A stretch of DNA of 64,000 nt from Spizellomyces punctatus DAOM BR117 (taxonomy: Eukaryota > Chytridiomycota > Chytridiomycetes > Spizellomycetales > Spizellomycetaceae), in assembly GCF_000182565.1 (NCBI RefSeq), contig NW_015971541.1, forward strand, positions 1,311,039-1,375,038, written 5' to 3'. The notes under the pieces are model-generated. The model did no database searches, had not been told where the DNA came from, and worked only from the letters and a program-made list of their open reading frames with translations. Below, piece after piece: positions 11,708 to 23,629 of this stretch; the stretch's first letter is position 1; each line of letters begins with the position of its first letter. Position numbers and translations under genes: made by a program.

Positions 11708-14335
11708 ATGGCTACAAACGGCCTTTCTGTTTCCGATGCGGTCGCTCTGGCGCAGCAGCTAGCAGCGACGTCCTTGAGTGATACATTACCTGAAAATCCA
11801 GAGGATCATGTATCTTTCTTTGGAGAGGAGGTTATTGGAGCAGTTGACGCAAACCTATGTTTGAGAGTATGTCTCAATAGAGTTCCCACGTGAATTGTTT
11901 ATGAACTGACCTGTATCCCTTCCTTGAACAGGACCTTTATTTGAACGCAACAGCAGAAAACATGACAAAGATCATAAACCAGCTGGAAGATCGATTGCGC
12001 ACTGGCCAAGGAGAAACGCTGTTCGAGATAGGTCTTGAAGGTAGGAACGAGTCAATTCCTTTTGGTGCACGGTACATCGGCGTTAACTCAGATTATTGTG
12101 ATATGTAAATAGAGGACGGAGGATCTATGAATTTGACACAGAGTGAATTTGATATGTGCTTAGAAACTATTCGACGCGCTGCCGACAAGCTCAACGCCGA
12201 CGTGACAGTGATACATCAGCGGAACACGGTAGTATTAACATCCTCTGGGAAAAGCGCGCAAGAAGAAGGGAGGAGCAATGCGGACGCTTCCAAGGACTAC
12301 TTCTACGCCCATGCTCTGATTAGACGGCGACCTGGCAAGGTGGAGGACATGACAGAACTGCGTATTTGCGTGGTTGGAAATGTCGATGCTGGAAAATCAA
12401 CTTTGTTGGGTGTCTTGACTAAAGACATGCTGGATGACGGTCGCGGAAGAGCTCGCGTCAATCTCTTTCAGCACAAACATGAGATTGAGAGTGGGAGAAC
12501 TAGCTCTGTTGGGATGGAAATCATGGGGTTTGATTCCAAAGGGAATGTAATCACTCCCTCAATGCTCGGCAAGGCTAAGCTGACCTGGGATGACATCTGC
12601 TTGCATTCGCCTAAGGTACAGAAGATGGCTTCTGCCACGCAAAGATATTTTCCGTTCGTGAGTCGACTCTAAACTCGAGTTATACAGGTGTTGACTTTCA
12701 TGGACTTGGCTGGTCACGAAAAGTACTTGAAAACGACCGTATTTGGGATGACGGGAACCAGTCCAGACTTTGCTATGCTCATGGTACATGATGGAGTGAT
12801 CGGATGCTCCTTATCGTGATTTAACCGTGTGCTCTCTTTCGCAGATTGGTTCAAATGCTGGGATAATTGGAATGACGAAAGGTAAAACAATTTTTCAGAC
12901 AACATATCCCACGGAGAAGCTGACTTTATACTTGGATAAGAGCATCTCGGTTTAGCATTGGCCCTCAACGTGCCGGTGTTCATCGTCATAACCAAAATCG
13001 ACATGTGTCCGAGTAACGTACTGGAGAGCACTATTAGCCAGCTTACTAAAATACTGAAGAGTTCTGGGTGCCGTAAGATTCCCATGTTCATCAACACGGT
13101 CGGCGATGTGCTGGTTACCGCGGGTAATTTCGTCAGCGAACGGTGAGTACGCGCATATTGAGGCCGAATCACCGTACGACCCTAACATTTTCCCAGAATT
13201 TGCCCCATTTTCCAAGTATCCAACGTCACTGGCCAAGGCTTGGATTTGTTGAAGCTCTTCCTGAATGTCATCCATGCAAACGGTATTGGAAAGTATAACC
13301 CAGACCAGCCGGTCGAGTATCAGATCACGGATACATTCAGCGTGCCCGGTGTTGGTACTGTCGTCAGTGGAACTGTCATTAACGGTACGTTTTAAAAGAG
13401 CAACACGAACACGTACTAGATCCTGACCTTTGTTGCCAAAGGCATCGTGCATGTTGGAGACCAGTTGCTCTTGGGACCCGATGCGAACGGACATTTCATG
13501 TCGACAATGGTGAAGTCAATACACAGGAAGCGCGTCAATGTTCCTGTTGCATTAGCAGGACACAGCGCTTCCTTCGCCTTGAAGAAAGTCAAACGTGCGG
13601 GTATTCGGAAGGGCATGGTGATGCTGAGGTATGATTGCTACCCCTAATATGACATTGACTTAGACAATACTGAATATCCTTATCATCATACGCACGTTGC
13701 AGCAAAAATGCCGCTGCGAAGGCCGTTTACGAATTTGAGGCGGAAATTCTTGTTTTGTATCACAGTACTACTATCTCGCAGAAGTATCAGGCGATGTTGC
13801 ATTGTGGATGTGTTAGACAAACGGCAAAGATTATTGGAATGGACAAGCAAGTATTACGAACCGGCGACCGTGCGTTTGTGCGATTTCGGTACGTAGGATA
13901 CCCAAATAGTCATTGATAACATTTGACACCTTGAATTGATTTCTCATTGCTGTTCAGATTCATTCAGCACCCTGAATATCTCAAGGAGGGAACGCGATTA
14001 CTGTTCCGTGAAGGTTGGTGCTAGCACGCTGCTTTAAGACGTTGTACATATACTCAATGCAATTGTCTCTCCCAGGTCGAACGAAAGGAGTTGGAAAGGT
14101 CGTCCGATTATTCACTGAAGCCGAAGCTCTTAAGCCCAATCCACACCCGCAGGAGGACGTCAACACTGCCCGGAAGAAACCTCCAAATAACCCACCATCA
14201 GGATCCTCTCCATTAGCAATTGAAAAGAAGACATCTCGACGACATCATCATCACGGTGGGGGTCATGGAACCACTAAGGCAGATACCGGCCATCACAGAA
14301 CGGGAGGAGGGGCCAGCGTCGCAGTAAAGACGTAA
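11708..14335 (+). CDS. GTPBP1: GTP-binding protein 1-type elongation-factor-like GTPase
   Basis: Multi-exon gene starting [18 protein letters not shown] at 11708. The GTPase domain has G1 [11 protein letters not shown], the family signature [13 protein letters not shown]3 DLAGHEKY followed by [19 protein letters not shown], and G4 ITKID. Domain 2/3 motifs follow: [64 protein letters not shown] and [12 protein letters not shown]. The tail (about 60 residues) is basic and has a His cluster. GTPBP1/2 proteins relate to eEF1A and Hbs1; in animals they bind aminoacyl-tRNA and act in ribosome-stall resolution and mRNA turnover. An earlier in-frame TTG exists but 11708 is the first ATG. Confidence 0.92.
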
Positions 14336-16919
14336 CGTCCCTAATGCTCTTCCGCGGTATTGTACGATAGTGCCGTACCACACACGAGGTCGCCGTTCTC
14401 GCATTTCTCTGCTGTGGAAAAGATGTTTTTACTGTAAATGCTTTCATTGTTTTGTGGATGGGTTCATGAGGAGTATATATTTCATTTAATGAGCCAAAGG
14501 CATTTTAATGAGCCAAAGGCAATAAGGCAATTAGTCTTTCGAGGAGCATTGTGCACCATAGGAAAATTTAAAAATTACAAGACTTTCGTAAATAATCTTG
14601 TCCTGATTATCATCCTCAGCCCAACCATAATAACGCCGTTTCTTCATGGTGATAACTGTTGGCTCGTTGCACTTGTTGAAGAAACGATTCTTGAATGGAG
14701 CGCGAAGGCGTATTAACCTGGTCTGTAATCAGGAATTGTTGTGTGAACGTTGTGAATGGAACAGAAGCGCCCGCCCGTAGAGCTCGTCGGATTTGCCATG
14801 GTAGCGATAAATAAAAGAAAGGGAAGACAAGGTGAGTAGCAAGCCAGATACGTTCGACATCAGTGAGCCTCAAACATTGTTAAGGGCAAGCGGGCGATTA
14901 CGGAACAACACGTATACGACTATCGTACGTGTGAGATGTTCCATAATCGCCCGCTTTCCCCAACTTTCTCATGAATGAGACGACGGTTTGACATCCTGTA
15001 GAGAAAGCATGCTGGCACGACGCAGGGCTGGCGCTTTGGAGTTGTTTTACCCGCCTGCACTCTGACAAGGTAAAGGTCCAAAACACTGGCCGTGATTTAT
15101 CGCTGCCCGGTCTACAAGCTAGGTCAAAACCGCAACCGGATCGGCCTTTGTATGGTTTTGTGCGTCGGCATCCAAAGGATTCCCCCGGGCTATGGATGTA
15201 ACATCCATCATCTCAACGAATCCACCATGTGCAGGATGACTGCCTTGACCTCACCAGGGAATCCGCCCAAGGAGTGGGATGACTTGCTTTGGGAGGTCAA
15301 AGCAAGTCACCGATACCCTCGCGGCCACCTGCTGGACTGTGAATGTTGTTGCGACAGCAACATCTGACGCGGAAATGGCCAGGTCACCCCATCTGCCAGA
15401 CCACCCACATCCGAAGAGGCTCCTAAGCATCAGGCAAACTCGCCATATTCTTTGTGTTCAATTCAGTACTTACCAGATGAATGGCGATTGGGAAGATGGG
15501 TAGATGAGAGGTCGCGCAGAAAGAATGACGCGTTCCCAACTAATGTTGCGCGCACCTCTGAGTGCGCCACTATATCATGACTGTGCCCCATCACATGAAC
15601 GTCACGTTGCAAAGTGCGCAGCTAGTGCGCGCCATGGGCGCCGCACCCCACCTTAGCCGCGCGATGAATCTAGCAGCGCAAGCAATTAATGAACTAGTTA
15701 CTTGAAGACCTGGCCAAACCCAATTGGTGCAGTCTTTGGGGTTTCAAAGGGCCATGGCAAAGAATTGACGCATATACTTGTAGTGATCTTGTGGATAGCT
15801 GAATATTCCATAGTTGGTTGCATAACAGTGGGTTGCATGCAATAAATGAAAGACAAAGCTGCGACAAACTCCTCATCCATGCTCCAATCATGGTCGCAAT
15901 GTCATTATCGGGGGTATCTGGCCAATGCACTTGCAATGAAGCAGGCAGGGGACCTGCAACCCACCATGCCGTATTTGTTGAAGATACCTCTATCAGCGAC
16001 AAGTAAAAACTGACATCGAGGCAAGCGTCTCGTGGTCCAAGAGCGAATCTTGTCCCGTCCCTTCATCCGAATATTCTGCCCAAGGTGGACGACTGCTAAC
16101 TTTGACAGGTTTCTGCAGCTAGTGCCACGGACTGGCCAGGTATGCAATGAGATCCATCGGGTAGAGTAGCATTGCCAAGAACCCTCGAGCTGTCAGCCTG
16201 ATTGTGCCCTTTCGTATCTACAAAATGTCAAATTTGTGAAGCTTCACATCACAGAGCGTCGGCGTACGTTTGAGATATGAGGCGCGTCGGTTGTCAAAGC
16301 TCAAAAGCTAATGGACTTGGAGTTCACGAGAGTATTGATGTGACGACTTTCGGCCCGAATCATCTATCATCTACCCACTGCCGATCTCCCATATCTAAGG
16401 CTAAGTTCAAGTTTAATTGACGATAAATGATTGATCCAAATCGGGAGCTCTCTGACGCACAAACCATACATGATGTCGAGCAGTGGGAGACTATTGTGAA
16501 GTCAGACGATGATTCTCTGATTGAGAACCAGACATGGGATTTACCACCTGGAAGATCATACCTGGCGAAAAGGAGTAGCGAATGCCCAAGGAACAGGACC
16601 CTTCACCAAAAGTTAATATCAGCGCGCCGAAACTTCTGCTGCCCAATCCTAGCAAGAGTTTAAGGTTGCCGCGGACATGAGTTTTAAATGACGGCAAAGC
16701 GCCGCGTGGCCAAAACTTTGAAGAATCTCAAACCCAGCTTTCAACTCGAGCTAGATTCCTGCCTCAATCCATCTGCTCGGATCTTACTACATGGTAGAAT
16801 CAGGAAACATAACCATCACTTTTTCTTATTGTCCACATCGCCTCCCCACTGACCCTCCATCCAAACTAATATATACAAAATGCAGATGTTGGTCCAGTAA
16901 GGTTTGCCGACTAAGCTGC
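14336..16919. other. Gene-poor stretch with a hairpin repeat
   Basis: About 2.6 kb without a recognisable gene, the longest such stretch here. It holds two near-adjacent copies of TTTAATGAGCCAAAGGCA around 14485-14520, a strong inverted repeat at 14888-14957, and short open frames. One minus-strand frame at about 14580-14820 has some protein-like character (it contains ITMKKRRYYGWAEDD) but I could not connect it into a gene. Confidence 0.45.
14888..14957. repeat. Imperfect inverted repeat / hairpin
   Basis: The left arm AAGCGGGCGATTACGGAACA (14888-14907) is matched in reverse complement by AAGCGGGCGATTATGGAACA (14938-14957, read on the minus strand). The inner parts continue as partly paired CACGTA/TACGTG sequence with almost no loop. 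It could be a MITE-like remnant, a terminator-like hairpin or a structured RNA; the sequence alone does not decide. Confidence 0.7.
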
Positions 16920-18587
16920 TCATTTTTGTTCTTCCTCTTCTTCTAGGCAACCGAGCTGAAGACCTTCCTCCGCAGGAATCCCCAACTCTCTTGCCGTATT
17001 ATATCTAACCAACCATGGGTGCCGCAGGACGTGTTCCAGTGGAAGCCGCTCGTCAGGATTATACCGCAAAAGCTGTGTGAAAAAAAAAATTCAGCTTCTG
17101 AATCAAAACAAGGATGGAATACAACAGCCGCCTTACGCCTGAGATAAGGTCCTTTGCTTCAGCGCTGACATAATCAGGAATACGCAGGTCCACCTGTGCG
17201 ATTCGTTTATAGGTTGCTCGATAGCTGGTCTGATCCTCAAAAGGAGGTACTCCAACCAGAAACTCGTAACAAAGCACGCCTAAGGACCATAAGTCAACAT
17301 TCCGACCGTGATCGCGGCCCTCCACCATCTCTGGAGGCAGATAGTCGAGGGTACCGCACAGTGTCTGCCGTCTATGAGGCAGAATGGGTGAGGATCGGTG
17401 GATACGGAGGAGTCATTATATTTAAGTACACACCTTGTGTTAGGAGCATGAACTGACCACCCAAAATCAGCGATTTTCAATTCTCCTTTCATTCCCAGTA
17501 GAAGGTTTTCTACAAAGCATATCAGCGTGGTGACTCGCATGACTGTAAGGGCAAGTATTATATATAGTACCAGGTTTGATATCACGATGGATAACGTTCT
17601 TCTTATGCAAATATCCTAGTGCATTTGCCATTTGCGCGATGTACTAAGAAGCAAATGGGAGTTTATACAGAGTCCTTCCGCGTGGTAAAAGCTGGGTAGA
17701 ATATAGACGAATACCTTTGAAGCCCTTCTTTCCGAGAATCGCCCATATTTGCTCAGCTGCTTATACAGTTCCCCTTTCGCAGCATACTCAAGAATAAGGT
17801 ACACTCGCTTAGCATCGTAAAAGTACCCAAAAAGGCGCAAAATGTGCGTGTGCCTGAAAAACGGGTTGCTGCGTAAAAATACTGCGATTCCAGTACGTAG
17901 CGTCTCCCCAAACATACCTGAGATGAGACTGAATCTCAATTTCACGTCTCAGTTGTTTCTCAACTTTTGCGTTGGCGAGCTCACTCTTGAAAAGGATTTT
18001 CAAAGCCACGACAAAGCCACTACGCTTTTCACGGGCCAGATACACCCGTCCAAATTTCCCTTTCCCAAGGGCCCTGCCAACGTCGAAATCATTCAAGGAC
18101 CATTTTCGACCACTGGGATGAGTACTGCCGTCACTGCTATTTGGGCGATGGAAACTCAGCAAGAGTCAAACAAGGATGTCGCCGCCAAACCTACACTGAA
18201 GATGCCTGCGGATAGATACTCTGGTTTAAAAGGACACTGTTCTGCTTGGACTCTGGAACACGCTCGGGACTTCTCATCTGCACAGTCTCGTTGAACTTGA
18301 CCATCTTTGGCGTTGGAGGGGTGGCAACCTTCACTCCTGCAGTAGTGGCTGCTGTGTTTGGGGCAGCATTTTCTTTTTGCGCTTGCGGCGGCCTTTGTGA
18401 TGTTTGGGGCGGCTTGGCTCGGACTCCTTTTCCGTCAACCACAGACTGGGTTGCATTCAAGCGATTCGCAGTACTGTATTTAGTGCCAGTCGGTGACCCT
18501 GTGGCCGCTGTCGTTGGGTGTGGTTTGAGATTGGACAAGTTTGATCTCTTCAATGGTGCAATTTCTGTTGTCGGACGACCAGCCATT
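16920..18587 (-). CDS. Aurora-type serine/threonine kinase
   Basis: Starts [18 protein letters not shown] at 18587 with about 130 residues of basic, Pro/Thr-rich N-terminus. The kinase domain begins [20 protein letters not shown] with the Gly loop, then [10 protein letters not shown] (VAIK lysine), [14 protein letters not shown] (helix C Glu), [18 protein letters not shown] and [20 protein letters not shown]. The catalytic loop exon (17580-17640) reads into [20 protein letters not shown] (DFG). The C-lobe has [22 protein letters not shown] and [13 protein letters not shown]; the stop is at 16920 after an acidic tail. The [10 protein letters not shown] and [15 protein letters not shown] pattern is typical of Aurora/Ipl1, the chromosomal passenger kinase acting in mitosis. 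A single Aurora gene is usual in fungi. The N-terminal intron border near 18150-18190 is approximate. Confidence 0.9.
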
Positions 18588-19183
18588 GCTTGTTTCGTCA
18601 AAGGAACACGAAGAGGTGCCGCTGACGATTTGGTTAGACCTTGACGGACAACCTGACGCGCGAAAGGGTCAGATGAGAATTTACAGCCGGGTCGGGAAAA
18701 CAGGCAGCAATAGATGGGATATTCTCCAGTATATGTAGCAAAGGGGACACAAGAAACTCCGTAAGGTTATGGCCTTACCTTCGGTGCCGTTTGTTCCTTA
18801 TCTTTCAGCGTTGTTGCGCGCATTTGAGTCTCAAGCGACCGAATCGAACTTCCGTTGTACGACATCCTCGGCGTCCTTCCCGCAAGTCAGAGAAGGGCGC
18901 CTTTCAGTTCAACCGATAGGGGATTTGATGGGCGGGACTCTTCCTTCAACACGCGTGAAAATCTGGCCAAGAATAACCAGGCGCGATGAGCGAGCTGAGG
19001 TCCGTCGACTCGCTTGGAGCTGCTTGACGTCAACTAGGGTTGTGGTCCGTCTTCCCGTCCCAAAGTCAGCTGGCACTCGGTCTGTCCTCTGAGCAGCTGA
19101 AGTAAGCGTGTTCTGGATGGGCAGGAGTCGGAGGGCCGTGGGTGGAAGATTGTTCGAAGTGAAGCTGTGTCCGAAAACCTCAT

Positions 19184-19189
19184 CACGTG
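19184..19189. promoter_or_regulatory. CACGTG box
   Basis: Palindromic CACGTG (context ATCACGTGCA) 159 bp upstream of the aldo-keto reductase ATG. This is the core site of bHLH factors such as Cbf1 or Pho4 in yeast. Several other promoters in the window carry it. Confidence 0.4.
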
Positions 19190-19276
19190 CATGTCCGAAA
19201 CAAGCCACGCAGCGTCATTTCGTTGATTACAAAAGCAAATCGCATCATCGATCATAGAGCGCAATTGCGAGCAGAA

Positions 19277-19284
19277 TATAAAAG
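19277..19284 (+). promoter_or_regulatory. TATA-like box of aldo-keto reductase
   Basis: TATAAAAG, 71 bp upstream of the ATG at 19348, a fitting place for a TATA element of a regulated gene. Confidence 0.5.
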
Positions 19285-19347
19285 AGAGCAGACCTTGATA
19301 CTTACCCCTTGTCTTTATCGTCTTTTGCATCGGCTTGCTTCACCAGA

Positions 19348-20407
19348 ATGTCTCAACCAACTACAAAGCTTTACACTGGAGCAGAAATCCCGTTGATTGC
19401 CTTTGGCACGTACGGAGGTGGTGACGACGCTGCCACATTGGCAGGGGCCACGCGGGCCGCTCTTGACGCTGGCTACCGGCATTTCGATCTTGCAGAAGTT
19501 TACGGAAACCAGGCCGAGCTCGGCCAAGTATTTTCCAAAGCCATAGTCGATGGTGTTGTGAAGCGATCCGACTTATTCATTACATCAAAGGTGTGGAATA
19601 CCAAGCACGACCCCAAGCATGTGGAGGAGAGCTGCAAGAAAACCTTGAAGGACTTGCAATTGGATTATCTGGATCTGCTGCTAGTCCATTGGCCATTGTC
19701 ATGGAAGTATACTGGAGAGGATTTAAGGGTGGAAGGAAGTAGCTTCCCTCGGGATCAGGATGGTGAGCCATATTATGAATTAAGAACGCTTAGGCGACCG
19801 CAGATGTAATGCAGTTGTTCTTGTAGGCAACGTAATCACTGCGCCCGTGCCTTTGCACAAGACCTGGGCTGCATTTGAGAATCTCGTTGATGCAGGGCTT
19901 GTGAAGCATATTGGAGTATCCAACTTCCCCAGCGTGCTCATTCTGGATCTTCTCACTTACGCTCGCATCCGACCAGCCGTCAACCAAGTTGAGCGACATC
20001 CTTACTTGGCGCAGAACTCACTGTTGCAGTTTGTGAAAGACAACGGCATTCATCTTTCAGCCTACACTCCCCTGGGACGTCCCGGGAAAATCGACAATGT
20101 TCACAAAGAAATCATTAAAGAACCAGTTGTCGAAGCTATTGCAAAAGAGCTAAAGGAACAGTCGGGATTGGACGTTAATACTGGCCATGTTCTGCTGCGC
20201 TGGCACATTGAACGTGACGTCAGTGTCCTACCGAAATCTAGTAACCCGCACAGAATCAAGTCGAACCTCCACATCACGTCCCAGATCCGGTTGACTGAGG
20301 AGCAACTGAAGAGGATTGATAACTTGGATTCTGGGCTGAGATACAATGACTTGGATTTAAAGACGGGAACTGTGCGGCCAGGTGGAAGGACAATTTATGA
20401 GATTTAG
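19348..20407 (+). CDS. Aldo-keto reductase
   Basis: 331 residues from two exons (19348-19762, 19827-20407). NADPH-dependent reductase of carbonyl compounds with a TIM-barrel fold, presumably cytosolic. The catalytic tetrad is visible: Asp and Tyr in FDLAEVYGN, Lys in TSKVWN, His in LLVHWP. The family motifs GYRHFDLAEVYGN, GLVKHIGVSNF, VNQVERHPYL and the cofactor-binding VLPKSSNPHRIKSNL are present. Length is normal for the AKR superfamily. The ATG chosen follows a splice-free stretch and directly precedes the conserved first beta strand. The substrate cannot be told from sequence. The TATA-like and CACGTG boxes suggest regulated expression. Confidence 0.93.
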
Positions 20408-20675
20408 TGTCGAGGGTAGGAATAATCAGTAGATCTACGATGTATTATCCTTGTTACGAACATTGAAAATAACATTCATGTCAAAACTGCATTTCATAAC
20501 ATTTCATATGGTTCAGACGCATTTCATTAAGGCCAAAAAGGGTTATAGTGCCTGTCTGGGAGGTCGCGCTCGTCTTTGGAGATCTTTGGAGAGACTGACA
20601 GAGTTCTTACTCTTGACATCCTGCGGTAGCGATAGTCTTATCAACGGTTGTCTGAGGCAGAGACTGTTGGATGGG

Positions 20676-23585
20676 ATGAGCAGGAGGGGAAGAAGGCTGT
20701 CTGTAGAGCATGGTGCGGGTGAAGCGGCTTCGGCTGCGGCCGCGCACGAGCGCACACTCAGGCCTCGGCCACAACCAAGGGCCACTGCACTGCGGTCCGG
20801 GTATGCTACGACACTTCAGATTTCTTTGGCCTCAGAATGCGACCTGGCTGCAACGAATTCTCGCCTTCCTCCGGATTCCATGGTAGAAGCTGAAGAAGCT
20901 ATATTTCCTCAGTATGCACGAACTCTCGAAGCAAGTTCCACTTACATACGATGCCGAAACTTTATTCTTGCTCTTTGGCTACGGAATCCGGTGAAATATC
21001 TCGAGTACACGCGCGTGGCTGAAGTGGCATCTATTCAAGGCCGGCTAGTCAATATATGGAACTCGCCGGTCCTTAGAGATGCTTATGAATTTCTGCAGAG
21101 GTACCGATATATCAACTTTGGCATTCTGCCTCTTTCTCCCCAGCCATCCTCGAAGCAGAGTCCGCGCATTATCGTTATCGGGGCGGGAATCGCAGGCCTG
21201 AGTGCAGCGCGCGAGCTTTTAAACTTGTATAGACATCATCCAACCGAAGCACAACCGGTGATAACAGTCCTAGAAGGCCGAAAGCGGGTCGGTGGCCGGA
21301 TTTTTACCTTACCGCTTCATACCAGAGCCCAAGGGGAAGAACATCCATCTGGTGTAGATCTTGGTAAGCAGCTACCATGTTTAATGCCATAATTTAGCGC
21401 GGTTTTGTATGGTAGTCTCATCGTCTGGTGACAGCTGCCCAGGTAAGCAGTTGCCTGCTGTTTCTTTTTTCGCAGTGTGGCAGCTGAACAGTGGAATGAC
21501 ATACTTGTACCAAATATTTCCAAGATAGTGACTGGGTTTGAAGGTATTGTACGGATGTACTGACTTACAGTAAAGTTTGATTTAACATGTATTTTAAAAA
21601 ACGACTCTCCCACCGCAAGACGGGAATCCACTAGATGTCATTATTATGAAGCAGTCACAACTGCCCGTTCACGTATGCGTATAAATGGCCCCTTGGCGGA
21701 TGCGCATGATGTGTTTAAAATCGTTTCAATTCAACCAGTTTCTCTACAATGCGAACGAATGCCAGCTGTATGATTACAATGGTGAAGCTGTGGATCAGCG
21801 TGTTGATATGAGATGCGAAGAGCTCTTTAACGAGATACTGGAGCAAGGTTGGAACCATGCATGCACATCGTCCGATTGCGTTTTATGTCCCATGGTTGTG
21901 ACAAGTCTCAACCCTTTCTACTGGCTTTCTTGACAGCATGTCATACGGTCATGGAAGACGGCAGACGCTACGTCGTCACTGGTCCCCGTGTGCGAACATC
22001 CACAAAGACACCGGCCGATATCCCACGGCTACCTTTACCTTCCCTTGGAGAGATGTTTGACTATCATCTCAGCCGACATCCCAAGCGCGTCATGCTTCGA
22101 CCATTGGATTGGCGACTTATCAATTGGCATATTGCGAATCTCGAGTTCGCGAACGCTGCATCCATTGATCAACTTAGCCTATATAACTGGGACCAGGCAA
22201 GTCATCTTGGTCAGAAAATAGGCGGGTGCACTGCCATTCTAAGGACGTGCGATTTAGGATGATGAGGTTCGTAAATAAGCGGCTGCTTTGTGGCGTCTAT
22301 TGAGACATCATACCCTTCGCACCAGCACGGATTTGAAGGAGACCATGCCATGATTCCGGGAGGTAAAACATTCCGCATCCTAGCTATTTCTGCAGGCCCA
22401 ACTCAAAGAGTATTTTTATGACCTAAAAGGATACGGACAAGTTCCACACGCATATGCGTTTGGGATGGACTCAGAGCACGCGGTTTTGGATATCAAGTTC
22501 GAAAAAACTGTCGACCTAGTCTCAGTGGACCCTGTCACTGGAGAAGTTACAGTGGAGTGCGCGGATGAAAGCTTGTATCAATGCGATGCGTTGGTACGCA
22601 CTAGTAGCTTTCGTTTTACCTTCACACGGTAACAAATACAAGGTTCACAGGTAATGACTGTACCATTAGGGATACTCAAAGTAGGTATGCCGGTGATGTT
22701 CAGAGCGAAACGCAGGATGGCTCCTCTGATGTCTTGTCAAACAACCATATGCCGTGGTTTCCGCAGAGTAACAGTATCGTCTTCGACCCGCCTCTTCCAG
22801 CGTGGAAACGGGGTGCCATTGACCGGCTTGGCATGGGGTGGTTCAATAAAGTTATCCTTGTTTTTGAACGCCGCTTCTGGCCGGCAGATATGGATAGCTT
22901 TGGCGCGTTATCGGAACCTGAAGACCGTTCAGACTCGACCGGCGGCCTTCCGGCATATACGGCGGTTAGAGGACGATTCTTTTTGTTTTGGAACGTCGAC
23001 GATTTGTCCTCATGTCCCATGTATCGAATGGCCAATGTCCGTGTGCGGTATCATCATTAGGAATTTATACCCGACAACGCGACTTCCCGTTCTATGCTCT
23101 TTCATTGCAGGGGAAGCGGCCGTCGAGATGGAGGCCGACGATGATGAGACAATAGTTAATAAGGCTATGACCGTCCTTTCGCGTATCTTTCCTTATGAGC
23201 ATCCCCTTCCCCCTGTTGTCGAACAAGTTGTGACCCGATGGAGTCGAGATGAGTTCGCTCGAGGCAGCTATTCCTATGTCGCGAATGGTGCCTCAGGTTG
23301 GTGTTGTACAAGCGGAGAGATCACAATCGTATGCGCTGATAGTCTCATATGTAGGAGACGATTATGACCATCTTGCTAGACCGACGCATGGAAACATTTT
23401 TTGGGCGGGCGAAGCGACATGCCGTCAGCACCCGGCAACCGTCCACGGTAATCTCAACAGCCCATCCATCATATGGATATGTGCTGACCGAATAATATAC
23501 TTTAGGTGCACTTTTATCGGGTATGCGCGTTGCGCAGGAAGTTGGCGACCTGTTCCTAGGCCCTCTCCAAGGCAACTCAATATAG
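20676..23585 (+). CDS. LSD1-type histone lysine demethylase (SWIRM + amine oxidase), tower-less
   Basis: Multi-exon flavin amine oxidase with an N-terminal SWIRM domain (SRLPPDSMVEAEEAIFPQ, IRCRNFILALWLRNP, LQRYRYINFGIL), then the FAD site IIVIGAGIAGLSAARELL and LEGRKRVGGRIF. Later motifs: DWRLINWHIANLEFANA, LSLYNWDQ, VVMTVPLGILK, DPPLPAWKRGAIDRLGMG, LFWNVDD, AGEAA, RWSRDEFARGSYSYVANGAS and the closing FWAGEATCRQHPATVHGA. Homologues demethylate mono/dimethyl H3K4 in the nucleus. In animal LSD1 about 105 residues of coiled-coil tower separate the SLGxxL helix from the WHxANLEFAN motif; here SLGEMFDYHLSRH runs almost straight into it, so the CoREST-binding tower is absent. The start ATG lies in the frame leading into SWIRM; some middle exon borders are approximate. 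One intron seems to use a GC donor (22197). Confidence 0.9.
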
Positions 23586-23629
23586 CAAATCACTTCATTA
23601 TGTACAATTGAGCATAATCTATATTATCT

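Larger units (their letters stand above)
18588..19347. other. Divergent intergenic region, Aurora kinase / aldo-keto reductase
   Basis: About 760 bp between divergent start codons. It contains a CACGTG box and a TATA-like box near the reductase. Open frames on both strands here show no recognisable domain; a 5' non-coding exon of the kinase gene is possible. Confidence 0.4.

Noticed and set aside
14616-14873. Minus-strand frame starting MRLTDVERIWLATHLVFPFF
   Set aside because: Some protein-like stretches in overlapping frames, but no consistent exon model and no known domain.
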